Notes under the pieces: model-generated
What the model was told of the DNA's origin: nothing
The model's input: the letters and a program-made list of their open reading frames with translations, nothing else
The model's database searches: none
Shown here: one piece after another, positions 42,336 through 49,224 of the stretch
How the letters are laid out: the number at the start of each line of letters is the position of its first letter
Position numbering within the stretch: the first letter of the stretch is position 1
Made by a program: the position numbers and the translations under genes
Source: Prochlorococcus marinus str. MIT 1013
Lineage (GTDB): Bacteria > Cyanobacteriota > Cyanobacteriia > PCC-6307 > Cyanobiaceae
Assembly (NCBI RefSeq): GCF_027359395.1
Contig: NZ_CP114778.1
Location: 496,001-560,000, forward strand
Length of the DNA: 64,000 nucleotides
Direction: 5' to 3'

Positions 42336-43583
42336 TTGCCGAAAGCAGCCTCAGAAAGTTGGGTAAAGGATTTCAGGAAATCTGTTAAAGCTTCATGTCC
42401 AAAAGGTTGGCTCGTTATGGCTGGAAGGAAGGAAAGCATGAGAGTTCAAGTCTGGAAGAATAAAAAAGTTATTGGTGACGTATCTATTCCATACAAATGG
42501 GAAGAAAAATTTTGGCCTGACGCATTACTAAGAATTAGATCGGCAGCAAAAGCTTATGAAGAATCAAAGCAGAGACTAGATATAAAAACTTGCTTCAATA
42601 TTGCTCAAACAGTTTCAAACAATACTGAAATTAATTGGGAAGAATCAATCGAAGCTTATAGGGAATTTAAAAAAGATCTTGTAAAAGATTCGACATGGCG
42701 TAACAAATATCACCCTGTCTTTAACAACGTAATCAATGCCACTAGAAATACTTCCAAAGCACCTTTAAATGGGCCAGCACTTTGCAAGGTTGCACTTAAG
42801 CAATGGCAACAAGGAACACCGATAAGAAGACACATGCGCCTAGCCCTTTTTGGGTTTCTTCGGTTTTGTGTTCAGGAACAGCAGTTCGAGTCCACGTGGT
42901 TGCCCCCAGCCGTAACAGATAAAGATTTAGTCACTACTAAAAAGAGAGTTGGTTATCCATTAACTGATTCACAAATTCTCCGATTATTAGATTCTTTCCC
43001 AGCAGATGAAATTGGTAATAAATGGAGGTTTGCTTTTCAATGTATAGCTGTTTATGGCCTAAGACCTGAGGACCTCCGAACAATCCATACCCGTAATGGT
43101 GGACAAGAAATTTGGACTAATTACCAAAAGTCCAGAGGTGGAAAGAAAGGAGAAAAGACAGAGGCTAGACGTTTATATCCCCTGCTGGTCCATGACATTG
43201 ATGGTCCCATTAACTGGCATCTAAAAGAGCAATTAGCGATATGTGAAAAGGAAGGTTTGAATCTACTTCCTCCACTTGGAAAAGAAGGAAATGCTGGCGA
43301 TGCTTGTAGAACTTATTTAAGTCGCAGAAAAGTTTGGCAGGCTATCAGAAAAGAAGTTTCCAGGGAAAATCAAGAATTAACTGCTTACAGCTTTCGTCAT
43401 AGATATGCCTACTGCGGTCACAATCGACCTAAAGCAGATGGAAGTTATAGAGCGCTAAAACAAATTGCTGATGCAATGGGTCATACATTAGATACTCATC
43501 TTTTGAGCTATTCCAGATTCCAAACGAAAGATCTAGCTAGTGCTTTTGACGAAACCTCACTCCTAGTAAAAGGAACATATTGA
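42336..43583 (+). CDS. Tyrosine recombinase (integrase)
   Basis: 415 residues from a TTG start; no ATG lies near in frame. An N-terminal basic arm, then a core-binding part and the catalytic domain. Box I Arg is in YGLRPEDL (about 242), box II YSFRHRYAYCGH (about 353, with Tyr where the first His is often found), then MGHTLDTHLLSYSRF carrying the late His and the nucleophilic Tyr (about 392). It integrates or excises DNA by strand exchange, presumably at tRNA-Pro given the adjoining repeat. It seems intact. Confidence 0.92.
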   Translation: MPKAASESWVKDFRKSVKASCPKGWLVMAGRKESMRVQVWKNKKVIGDVSIPYKWEEKFWPDALLRIRSAAKAYEESKQRLDIKTCFNIAQTVSNNTEINWEESIEAYREFKKDLVKDSTWRNKYHPVFNNVINATRNTSKAPLNGPALCKVALKQWQQGTPIRRHMRLALFGFLRFCVQEQQFESTWLPPAVTDKDLVTTKKRVGYPLTDSQILRLLDSFPADEIGNKWRFAFQCIAVYGLRPEDLRTIHTRNGGQEIWTNYQKSRGGKKGEKTEARRLYPLLVHDIDGPINWHLKEQLAICEKEGLNLLPPLGKEGNAGDACRTYLSRRKVWQAIRKEVSRENQELTAYSFRHRYAYCGHNRPKADGSYRALKQIADAMGHTLDTHLLSYSRFQTKDLASAFDETSLLVKGTY

Positions 43584-43716
43584 TTCATAAGAAAAATTTA
43601 TTCAACGGTTAGCCCTACCCCGATCTAATCACAGAAAAAGAAGGCAGCTTTTAAATTTAAATATCGGTGATTCTGGTCTGCGTTTCACTGAAAAACATTC
43701 TCTCCACTAATTAGAA

Positions 43717-43830
43717 ATGACTGCTGCAAGCTATAAATCTACTGCTATAAAAGTTTTGGTTCTTTGGAATCTGCCTGCATTACTTTTAGTTGCTGGAGCA
43801 TTTCAAGTTTGTTCATCTGTAATCGTATAA
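43717..43830 (+). CDS. 37-aa single-helix membrane peptide (LWNLPALLL family)
   Basis: MTAASYKSTAIKVLVLWNLP then ALLLVAGAFQVCSSVIV; an ungapped match to 9380-9493 with about 70% identical residues. The upstream CGGTTAGCCCTACCC block is also shared. Followed 6 bases later by a PsaJ-like gene. Confidence 0.75.
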   Translation: MTAASYKSTAIKVLVLWNLPALLLVAGAFQVCSSVIV

Positions 43831-43836
43831 AATATT

Positions 43837-43980
43837 ATGAAATCGTTTTTTAAAATATTTCGAACTAAATGGTTTAGATCAGCGCCAGTTGTTGCAACAA
43901 TTTTTATGTCGATCACAGCTACCAACATCATTGTTTTTAATTACTTTTTTCAAGATCTTTTATTTCATCCAATGTCCTAA
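43837..43980 (+). CDS. PsaJ-like protein, 47 aa
   Basis: [20 protein letters not shown] then a helix and [13 protein letters not shown]. The APVVA and F-F-x-DLLFHP-MS elements are those of photosystem I subunit IX (PsaJ), which also has a single helix. Differences are Asn-Tyr in place of the usual Asn-Arg-Phe region and a polar helix start. It is probably a divergent second psaJ, since psaJ is normally next to psaF, which is not here. Confidence 0.65.
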   Translation: MKSFFKIFRTKWFRSAPVVATIFMSITATNIIVFNYFFQDLLFHPMS

Positions 43981-43982
43981 AA

Positions 43983-44063
43983 GTGAATAAGCGTATACAG
44001 TTCTTTTTGATTTCAAAGATAACAATATTCACAGCCATTGCTTATTCGGGCGTCATGGCTTAA
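43983..44063 (+). CDS. Possible 26-aa membrane peptide
   Basis: GTG start two bases after the PsaJ-like stop; NKRIQFFLISKITIFTAIAY then SGVMA. Tight spacing suggests coupling, but the start codon is weak. Confidence 0.3.
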   Translation: MNKRIQFFLISKITIFTAIAYSGVMA

Positions 44064-44174
44064 ATCAAATGCATCGAAGCTCGTCCATATATACAAATAC
44101 TGAGTTAAGTCATAGAAAACGTCTATTATTATCCTTTATCAAAAGAGACATAGTGTTCGTGCAATAGTGCACTT

Positions 44175-44339
44175 CTAAGTGATTCTTCTGTTGATTCTTT
44201 TTCTCAATTCATTTAATTGAACGTTGAATCTTAATTGCTTTATATGATCAAGCTTTTCAGCCATATCTACAGGCATTGTTCGAGCGGCTTTAACTAAAGC
44301 GAAAGCGTACCTATGTGTATCTTTAGGAAAAGAGTCCAT
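44175..44339 (-). CDS. 54-aa THRYAF-family helical protein, copy 2
   Basis: MDSFPKDTHRYAFALVKAAR then TMPVDMAEKLDHIKQLRFNV and a basic end RKRINRRIT. Closest to the copy at 5136-5300; all three have the same length. Confidence 0.75.
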   Translation of the reverse strand: MDSFPKDTHRYAFALVKAARTMPVDMAEKLDHIKQLRFNVQLNELRKRINRRIT

Positions 44340-44478
44340 AGTCGAAGTAAGGACTTATATACTCACTCAAGCGAAAACGATAACCAGTTGTCCATAGGTA
44401 TATAAAATTTGAGTATTAGTGCCGAGAGCAATAAAAGAGAGTTTTGACCTTTAATAGAAAAATCGGCCCATTAAATGT

Positions 44479-44595
44479 ATGACTAGAAAAGAATTTATGG
44501 ATAAGTTCTTTGATCTTTGCAAGGATGCTCAAGAAGAAATTCCACCAAATGTGATCGCAGAAATTCTCAGAGATTATGCAGATAGGTTGGATTAG
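44479..44595 (+). CDS. 38-aa helical protein
   Basis: MTRKEFMDKFFDLCKDAQEE then IPPNVIAEILRDYADRLD. Acidic, helical, related in pattern to 32318-32482. Stop TAG abuts the next ATG (TAGATG), giving a three-gene operon with 44596-44862 and 44855-45277. Confidence 0.6.
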   Translation: MTRKEFMDKFFDLCKDAQEEIPPNVIAEILRDYADRLD

Positions 44596-44862
44596 ATGAA
44601 AAAACTCTTTGCTTTGGTTTTTGGTCTTTTTTTGTTTTTCAGTCCTTTGGCAGTAGAAGCAGAAGAGGTTGCGATAATACCCCAAGTGGAAATAGCTGAA
44701 GTACTTGCTCTTGAGCCAATGACCGAAAAGCAATTAAACGATTTATTTGGAGAGGAAATGTATATAGGAGAAACTGATTGGCGAGGTAACAAGGTTTCAA
44801 CTAAAAGGGATTACAACAAGAAAAAGAAAAATAGAGAGGACAGCCCGACCTCAAATGACTGA
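44596..44862 (+). CDS. Secreted 88-aa protein, paralogue of 38049-38291
   Basis: Signal peptide MKKLFALVFGLFLFFSPLAV with cleavage near VEAEE, then an acidic linker, GEEMYIGETDWRGNKVSTKR and a Lys-rich end extended by 8 residues relative to the paralogue. Overlaps the DUF4326-like gene by 8 bases. Likely periplasmic. Confidence 0.75.
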   Translation: MKKLFALVFGLFLFFSPLAVEAEEVAIIPQVEIAEVLALEPMTEKQLNDLFGEEMYIGETDWRGNKVSTKRDYNKKKKNREDSPTSND

Positions 44863-45277
44863 ACCTGAAGTCCATCCAAAGAAATATTTTGACCAAATAG
44901 AGGTGTTTGGCTCCATGGAGAAGCGTTCATGGATCCATGGTCCAAACTCACCCAAGAGATTCTTTATAAATGAACCAAAATGCCCTGTAAGAAACCCCTT
45001 CGACAGAATCGATGGAGTTGTAAGGGAAGAGGGAATAAAAATGTTTGATAGTTTGATTTGGCAGAGTTGGGATGAAGATGGAAATATTCCAAAAGCAGCT
45101 AAAAAGTGGTTTGAAGCAAGAGTGAAAGAGTTTAAAGCTGGAACAGATATTGATCTTGTTTGTAACTGTCGAAGATTTAGAGGTCAAGATAATGCAGTAG
45201 GTCTACAAGCTAAATACCCTTGCGATTGTCATGGCTATACATTGAAAAAATATATTGAATTTTTAGCAAACAATTAG
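44855..45277 (+). CDS. DUF4326-like protein, 140 aa
   Basis: Third paralogue: FDQIEVFGSMEKRSW, KRFFINEPKCPVRNPFDRID (with the NPF of DUF4326), REEGIKMFDSLIW, WFEARVKEFKAGTDIDLVCN then C-R-R, and PCDCHGYTLKKYIEFLANN. This copy keeps all box cysteines. Co-expressed with a secreted protein and a small helical protein. No activity can be assigned. Confidence 0.7.
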   Translation: MTEPEVHPKKYFDQIEVFGSMEKRSWIHGPNSPKRFFINEPKCPVRNPFDRIDGVVREEGIKMFDSLIWQSWDEDGNIPKAAKKWFEARVKEFKAGTDIDLVCNCRRFRGQDNAVGLQAKYPCDCHGYTLKKYIEFLANN

Positions 45278-45337
45278 TAACACTATTTCCTTTAACCTAG
45301 TCTTCAAGCAATAGAGCACCTCCTCACAGTTGCAGGT

Positions 45338-45384
45338 CGGTCGAAAACGAAATCAAATCTATCCCTGTAAAGGAATTTAAATAG
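45338..45384 (-). pseudogene. 3' remnant of a third MKLF-family gene
   Basis: LFKFLYRDRFDFVFDR in frame on minus, matching the last 14 residues of the 36715 and 48195 proteins. A stop precedes it and the rest is missing. Confidence 0.5.
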
Positions 45385-45587
45385 TTAGAGAATGCAGCTG
45401 TTCCAGAGAAAGAAGTACGCTTACACCAACCGTTATCAAGGACGAAGAGACCTTAAGTTCTTTTGCCATTGTGGAGAGGTAACTCTTGATTTATTTGTAT
45501 CGCACGCATTTTTAGGGTGCCGCATCCTCCGATACATTTTTGCAGCAGCAATAAAAGAAGAGAGAGGCTATTTGCCTCCCTCGCTGC

Positions 45588-45752
45588 TTAATTAAATTTT
45601 TTATTGATTCTTATCTTTAATGCTTCGGCTTGATAATTGCTTCTTATTTCCGTTAGGTGGGGGAGCTTTTCGGCTATATCAACAGCCATTTCTCTTGCTG
45701 CCTTTACTAGCTCGAAAGCATACCTATGAGTTTCTTTTTTGTAAGAATCCAT
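45588..45752 (-). CDS. 54-aa THRYAF-family helical protein, copy 3
   Basis: MDSYKKETHRYAFELVKAAR then EMAVDIAEKLPHLTEIRSNY and KIRINKKFN. The N-terminal half is strongly conserved with the other copies, the C-terminal half less so. Confidence 0.72.
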   Translation of the reverse strand: MDSYKKETHRYAFELVKAAREMAVDIAEKLPHLTEIRSNYQAEALKIRINKKFN

Positions 45753-45851
45753 AGTCGAAGTAAGGATTAAGGTAATATTTTGATGAAAAAGATAACCATT
45801 AGTAAATGAATAAAATTACTCAGATTGTTCATACGGTAACAAAAGTAACCG

Positions 45852-45912
45852 TTAAGCCATAGACCACTGCTTAGCAGTAGTTGGGCTAACTCCATAAATA
45901 TCAGCAATCACA
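45852..45912 (-). pseudogene. HTH protein tail, overlapping the lipoprotein end
   Basis: VIADIYGVSPTTAKQWSMA-stop. Overlaps the last codons of the lipoprotein 45901-46110 in another frame. The N-terminal part is missing. Confidence 0.5.
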
Positions 45913-46110
45913 TAGGTGTGGGTGTTCTCCAGTTGCACAATAGTCTGACGTTGAACCTCCACTACCTGTTACACCCTCACAAGTGTATTCACCTGCACCA
46001 CCTGTATCCATAAAATCGAAAGCACCTATTCCATAACCGCTACCCCCGCCTCCAGCACCAATACATCCAGTCAGTAATACCGCTATGGGTAGAAAAAATA
46101 AATTACGCAA
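45901..46110 (-). CDS. Small lipoprotein, 69 aa
   Basis: MRNLFFLPIAVLLTGCIGAG: a type II signal peptide with lipobox LTGC, then a Gly-rich stretch, FTCEG-like EYTCEGVTG and the end YCATGEHPHLCDC. Four Cys in the mature part could form disulfides. A broken homologue lies at 11817-12013. Expected in the outer or inner membrane, facing the periplasm. Confidence 0.7.
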   Translation of the reverse strand: MRNLFFLPIAVLLTGCIGAGGGGSGYGIGAFDFMDTGGAGEYTCEGVTGSGGSTSDYCATGEHPHLCDC

Positions 46111-46146
46111 AAGTGTCGAAGCCTATCCTCTTATACAAACACTTGT

Positions 46147-46293
46147 TTAATCCATAGACCACCTTCTAACAGTGGGCAGGGAAACCCCGTAAATATGTGA
46201 GGTTTTCTTCCAGCTCCAAACATATTTTCCATACCTGTTAATTCTTGTTTTCTTGGTATCTAACGACCAGATAAACAGCATTAGTTGAACCAT
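46147..46293 (-). CDS. Small helix-turn-helix protein, 48 aa
   Basis: MVQLMLFIWSLDTKKTRINR then YVWSWKKTSHIYGVSLPTVRRWSMD. The last 25 residues form an HTH (helix KKTSHI, turn YGVS, recognition helix LPTVRRWS). It is the most complete copy of a unit whose tail recurs at five other places. The start at 46293 is a guess; the frame is open to 46470. Confidence 0.5.
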   Translation of the reverse strand: MVQLMLFIWSLDTKKTRINRYGKYVWSWKKTSHIYGVSLPTVRRWSMD

Positions 46294-46402
46294 AAGCACA
46301 ACACAAAGCAACGCCAAAACACATGGAAAGGTGTCATTAGTTTGAAAGAGTGCTTTTATGTCGAGTGAGGACTTATGCCCTACGACTTCGATTCGTTCTT
46401 TT

Positions 46403-46903
46403 ATGCGCCGCCTTTTATTTGTTGCCCTGACAGCTGGGCTTCTATCACCTACCGCCGCGATTGCAGACACCTATGATGCACTCTGCAATGACAATAATTG
46501 TCAAATAACTATTAATGAATCTGGTTTGGCTGGTCCTCAGGGCTTAATTGCTAAAGAAAAAATTACTCAATGGTATAGAGGTGGAGATGAATACAACCTT
46601 GCTTCAGGTGCTACTGGAGGTGCTGCTGGAGGTACGGTTGGATTGGCTGTTGGTACTGCAGCTTGTATGACTGGAGTATTTTGTCCAGTAGCATTGGCCG
46701 TTGGTGTGTTTGGAGGAGGGAAAACAGGTGCAAGATTAGGTAATGGGAAAAATGTCTTTTTTACTGTGATGGGACAACAAGATGATGGTTCAAATTACGT
46801 TCAAAGTTTTAGATTTTTAAATAAGAGAACAGCAAAAAAACTTCAAAAAGAATTAATTAAATTCACTGGGTTGCAAATGGGACAAGTTAAATCTTCTGGA
46901 TAA
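46403..46903 (+). CDS. Secreted Gly-rich protein, 166 aa
   Basis: From ATG 46403: signal peptide MRRLLFVALTAGLLSPTAAI with cleavage after IAD or AIA. Two Cys, then a glycine-zipper-like hydrophobic region (GATGGAAGGTVGLAVGTAAC and VFCPVALAVGVFGGG), then a charged C-terminal domain. Glycine zippers insert into or associate with membranes. Function unknown. Followed 14 bases later by another secreted protein. Confidence 0.65.
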   Translation: MRRLLFVALTAGLLSPTAAIADTYDALCNDNNCQITINESGLAGPQGLIAKEKITQWYRGGDEYNLASGATGGAAGGTVGLAVGTAACMTGVFCPVALAVGVFGGGKTGARLGNGKNVFFTVMGQQDDGSNYVQSFRFLNKRTAKKLQKELIKFTGLQMGQVKSSG

Positions 46904-46917
46904 CTATCTGTATAAGA

Positions 46918-47319
46918 ATGAAACGCCTACTACTTGCACCGTTAATATTTGGAATTGCTGTACCTATTAATGCTGGAATCTATTACTACCCCTCTTATCA
47001 AGATGGAATAGAAGTTCGTTGCAAAGATGGCAAGCCTAAGCACCTTGTAGAAATCTCTAAGTCTGGTAGAGGACTGAAATTAGAGGGATATGGAGAAGAT
47101 CAATACTCATGGCCGATAACTTATTTATTTCCAGAAGCCTCAGACGAAAAATATAAATACTTCCCTTCTACTGCTGGTACTCAATGCAGTTATCGAAAAC
47201 TCGATGAAAAAGAAAAGAACTCATTAATTCTCAAAGCCTTCAAGACTTGTGTTGGCATTGAAGGAACACCTGAAGAGAGAATAGAAAAAAGTAAAAAGTA
47301 TTGCTTTGGGTGGAATTAG
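46918..47319 (+). CDS. Secreted protein, 133 aa
   Basis: Signal peptide MKRLLLAPLIFGIAVPINAG, mature part beta-rich with four Cys (VRCKDG, TQCSYR, KTCVG, KYCFG), likely two disulfides. Second gene of a pair with 46403-46903. Confidence 0.65.
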   Translation: MKRLLLAPLIFGIAVPINAGIYYYPSYQDGIEVRCKDGKPKHLVEISKSGRGLKLEGYGEDQYSWPITYLFPEASDEKYKYFPSTAGTQCSYRKLDEKEKNSLILKAFKTCVGIEGTPEERIEKSKKYCFGWN

Positions 47320-47335
47320 ATGAAACGCTTCCTCC

Positions 47336-47440
47336 TTAAGCCATAGACCACCGCCAAGCGGTAGTTGGACTAACTCCATAAATTCCAGCAACCTTTTTCC
47401 AACTCCACTTATTACTCTGGTTTGTATAAATAATCAGCCA
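47336..47440 (-). pseudogene. HTH protein remnant
   Basis: Minus frame reads IIYTNQSNKWSWKKVAGIYG then VSPTTAWRWSMA-stop, with no start codon. Same C-terminal HTH as 46147-46293. Confidence 0.5.
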
Positions 47441-47494
47441 TTAAAGCGAATCACTCTTTATGCTCTTACGAACAAAAAAATTCTCTTTTTAAAA

Positions 47495-47710
47495 GTGACT
47501 GAAATTAATTCTGAAGTGTTAACTCAATCAGAGAAACCCGTGGACTTTAATACCACCAAAAAACAAGAAGGTTTTTTATCTAATATATTTTCTCTTATGA
47601 ATAAGAACCCCAACTACAAAATGTTGGGAGCACTTGGAATAATGCTAGTGAATTTTTCTGTCTGCGTAACAATCGCTAATTGGCTAAAACATTCAAGTCT
47701 GGTCTCCTAA
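47495..47710 (+). CDS. 71-aa single-helix membrane protein
   Basis: GTG start; polar N-terminus with QEGFLSNIFSLMNKNPNYKM then a helix LGALGIMLVNFSVCVTIA. Pattern reminiscent of light-harvesting-like one-helix proteins but without a chlorophyll motif. 31 bases before the Nif11 gene. Confidence 0.5.
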   Translation: MTEINSEVLTQSEKPVDFNTTKKQEGFLSNIFSLMNKNPNYKMLGALGIMLVNFSVCVTIANWLKHSSLVS

Positions 47711-47740
47711 GGGGCAAAAAGTTTAGTCATAATGAAGACC

Positions 47741-48007
47741 ATGGCACTACAGCAACTAAAGGCTTTTCTTACAGAGCTTCAAAAAAATAAAGAATTACTC
47801 AACGCTATAAGAGTTGCTGCTACCGCAAATGAAATTGCAGAAATAGCATCGGGATTTGGTTATCAATTTTCAGGTGATGAATTAAAAGCGGCCTCAAAAG
47901 AAAATATTGCTGGTGTAAAAATTAAGAAACAAGACACATCTCCCTCTTATAGCTTTGGCGAGAGTGGAATAGATCCTAATGAAAGAAATTATAGAAGTGG
48001 TAACTAA
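47741..48007 (+). CDS. Nif11-like leader-peptide-family protein, 88 aa
   Basis: From ATG 47741: MALQQLKAFLTELQKNKELL, AIRVAATANEIAEIASGFGY and FSGDELKAASKENIAG. This matches the Nif11 domain (helix LxxFLxxxxxxxxL, then A-x-x-x-E-x-x-x-x-A-x-x-x-G-Y/F-x-F-x-x-x-E-L). Nif11 domains serve as leaders of modified peptides, for example in picocyanobacteria. The C-terminal 28 residues contain no Cys, so it is not a lanthipeptide precursor of the usual kind; no modifying enzyme is in the window. Confidence 0.75.
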   Translation: MALQQLKAFLTELQKNKELLNAIRVAATANEIAEIASGFGYQFSGDELKAASKENIAGVKIKKQDTSPSYSFGESGIDPNERNYRSGN

Positions 48008-48096
48008 TGGGAATAGCAATCACATATGTCATTGCAAATCTTGCAGTGCTGGGATTATTTTTTTATGTCACTTATCGAATGACCAGAAAAAGCTAA
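48007..48096 (+). CDS. 29-aa membrane peptide
   Basis: MGIAITYVIANLAVLGLFFY then VTYRMTRKS. Starts on the last base of the Nif11 gene's stop (TAATG) and ends in a TAATG overlap with the next peptide, so three genes are coupled. Confidence 0.65.
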   Translation: MGIAITYVIANLAVLGLFFYVTYRMTRKS

Positions 48097-48209
48097 TGAA
48101 TCACTTAAAAGCTGTTTTGCCATTTTTAGCGGCACTTGGTGTTTACTTCTTGGCACTTAATTCGTCGATGTATCAACAAATGAATCAACCCCACTCAGTC
48201 GAAAACTAA
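48096..48209 (+). CDS. 37-aa membrane peptide, paralogue of 5741-5908
   Basis: MNHLKAVLPFLAALGVYFLA then LNSSMYQQMNQPHSVEN. Conserved with 5741-5908 over the helix and the M-x-x-x-MNQ tail. Its 3' end overlaps that of the opposing MKLF-family gene by 15 bases. Confidence 0.65.
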   Translation: MNHLKAVLPFLAALGVYFLALNSSMYQQMNQPHSVEN

Positions 48210-48347
48210 ATCAAATCTACCCCTGTAGAGAGTTTTAAATAGTTGATCTAAAAATGGGTTTTCAGCTTCTTTTCTTTTATTAGTTTTAATCCTGCAAAGA
48301 TCGCAGTTGTCTTTTTTGGGGATAGTGAAGGGAGTAAAGAGTTTCAT
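48195..48347 (-). CDS. 50-aa CxxC protein (MKLF family), copy 2
   Basis: MKLFTPFTIPKKDNCDLCRI then KTNKRKEAE, FLDQLFKTLYRGRF and VFD. The same length and pattern as 36715-36867, with C15-x-x-C18. An AGGAGG site is 5 bases upstream. A fragment of the RNA-like element (48400-48431, GGAAAACACTACCC...CCGAACATCA) lies divergently upstream, as in the first copy. Confidence 0.75.
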   Translation of the reverse strand: MKLFTPFTIPKKDNCDLCRIKTNKRKEAENPFLDQLFKTLYRGRFDLVFD

Positions 48348-48519
48348 TAAGTCCTCCTTTCTTACACCTTTGGTCTAATCCTTCTTATTATTGGTTGGTA
48401 GTAGGAAAACACTACCCAAACCGAACATCATTACTTCAAGAATACTTTTTATATTTATCGCATCGGTGAATGGAATGTTCATCCCCTGTCTCACCGAAAA
48501 ACTTTCACCCCATACCGCA

Positions 48520-48630
48520 ATGACTTCAATAAATAATTCTTCAGCAGCTAAGTTCCTAGCTCTTTTTTGTATCCCTGCGCTAATCCTTGCATCAGGATCC
48601 ATTGATGTAGCTACTTCTGTAATCGTTTAA
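48520..48630 (+). CDS. 36-aa membrane peptide (LWNLPALLL family, divergent)
   Basis: MTSINNSSAAKFLALFCIPA then LILASGSIDVATSVIV. The Pro in the helix and the TSVIV end match 9380-9493 and 43717-43830. The start at 48520 aligns with those copies. Confidence 0.6.
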   Translation: MTSINNSSAAKFLALFCIPALILASGSIDVATSVIV

Positions 48631-48638
48631 TTAGCACA

Positions 48639-48773
48639 ATGCCTAAAAATTTTTCACCTGATTTTTACGAATCCATCCTTGAAGCTTCAGACAAGGGAGA
48701 GCTTTGGGGAATAGAAAATAGTGATTTAACCCCGCTAGAAATTCAGTTGCTTCTTTCTCATGACTTCAGCTGA
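48639..48773 (+). CDS. 44-aa acidic soluble protein
   Basis: MPKNFSPDFYESILEASDKG then ELWGIENSDLTPLEIQLLLS. Overlaps the next small gene by 14 bases. Unrecognised. Confidence 0.5.
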   Translation: MPKNFSPDFYESILEASDKGELWGIENSDLTPLEIQLLLSHDFS

Positions 48774-48876
48774 TAAAGCAGCATTCGAAAAGAAGGCTTT
48801 TAAGCTTCTTCCTTTTCTTATTTTGGGAAAAATTATATTTGCCACTTGGTTTATTTCCTACTTGGTGCAACTCTAA
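48760..48876 (+). CDS. 38-aa membrane peptide
   Basis: MTSADKAAFEKKAFKLLPFL then ILGKIIFATWFISYLVQL. Charged start plus one helix. Overlap with the preceding gene suggests coupling. Confidence 0.5.
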   Translation: MTSADKAAFEKKAFKLLPFLILGKIIFATWFISYLVQL

Positions 48877-48887
48877 TTTTATTAGTC

Positions 48888-48945
48888 TTTGCCATAGGCC
48901 ACCGCTTAGCAGTAGTAGGAGAAACACCCCAGAAACATTCGCTTT
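48888..48945 (-). pseudogene. HTH protein tail fragment, stop codon lost
   Basis: Minus frame ECFWGVSPTTAKRWPMAK continues past the usual stop. Almost identical DNA to 38880-38933 in inverted orientation; both lie divergent from an MFTAYH gene. Confidence 0.5.
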
Positions 48946-49005
48946 GTACTACATCACTGCAATATCTCAACTGACTAGATTTTTCATAAGTATAGGTTTT
49001 AGAAA

Positions 49006-49158
49006 ATGTTTACTGCATATCACGCAATCATGTTCGCAGTTTTATTGATAGGTGGGGCTGGAGTTATTTTCCAAGCCTCCTCAGGAGATGATTCTTTAGC
49101 AAATAATCCAATTCCAGTTAAGGCTACTGAATCAAAATTCGACTTAAACACTTACTAG
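49006..49158 (+). CDS. 50-aa membrane peptide MFTAYH family, copy 2
   Basis: MFTAYHAIMFAVLLIGGAGV then IFQASSGDDSLANNP and KFDLNTY. Differs from 38666-38815 in a few residues plus one extra Tyr at the end. Part of a larger inverted duplication. Confidence 0.7.
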   Translation: MFTAYHAIMFAVLLIGGAGVIFQASSGDDSLANNPIPVKATESKFDLNTY

Positions 49159-49200
49159 GACGACAGTCGATTTATCTTGGGAGCATTGGCTCCCATTTTT

Positions 49201-49224
49201 ATGGATCAAGTAAAAACAGGTTAA
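49201..49224 (+). pseudogene. clpS: 5' fragment of clpS
   Basis: ATGGATCAAG and the preceding 40 bases (CATTGGC-CCCATTTTT) match the clpS start region at 38610-38660. After three codons the sequence diverges (MDQVKTG-stop). Confidence 0.6.

Noticed and set aside
45392-45595. 67-codon plus frame
   Set aside because: Overlaps the end of the THRYAF gene, has no relative, and follows a truncated MKLF remnant; probably non-coding.
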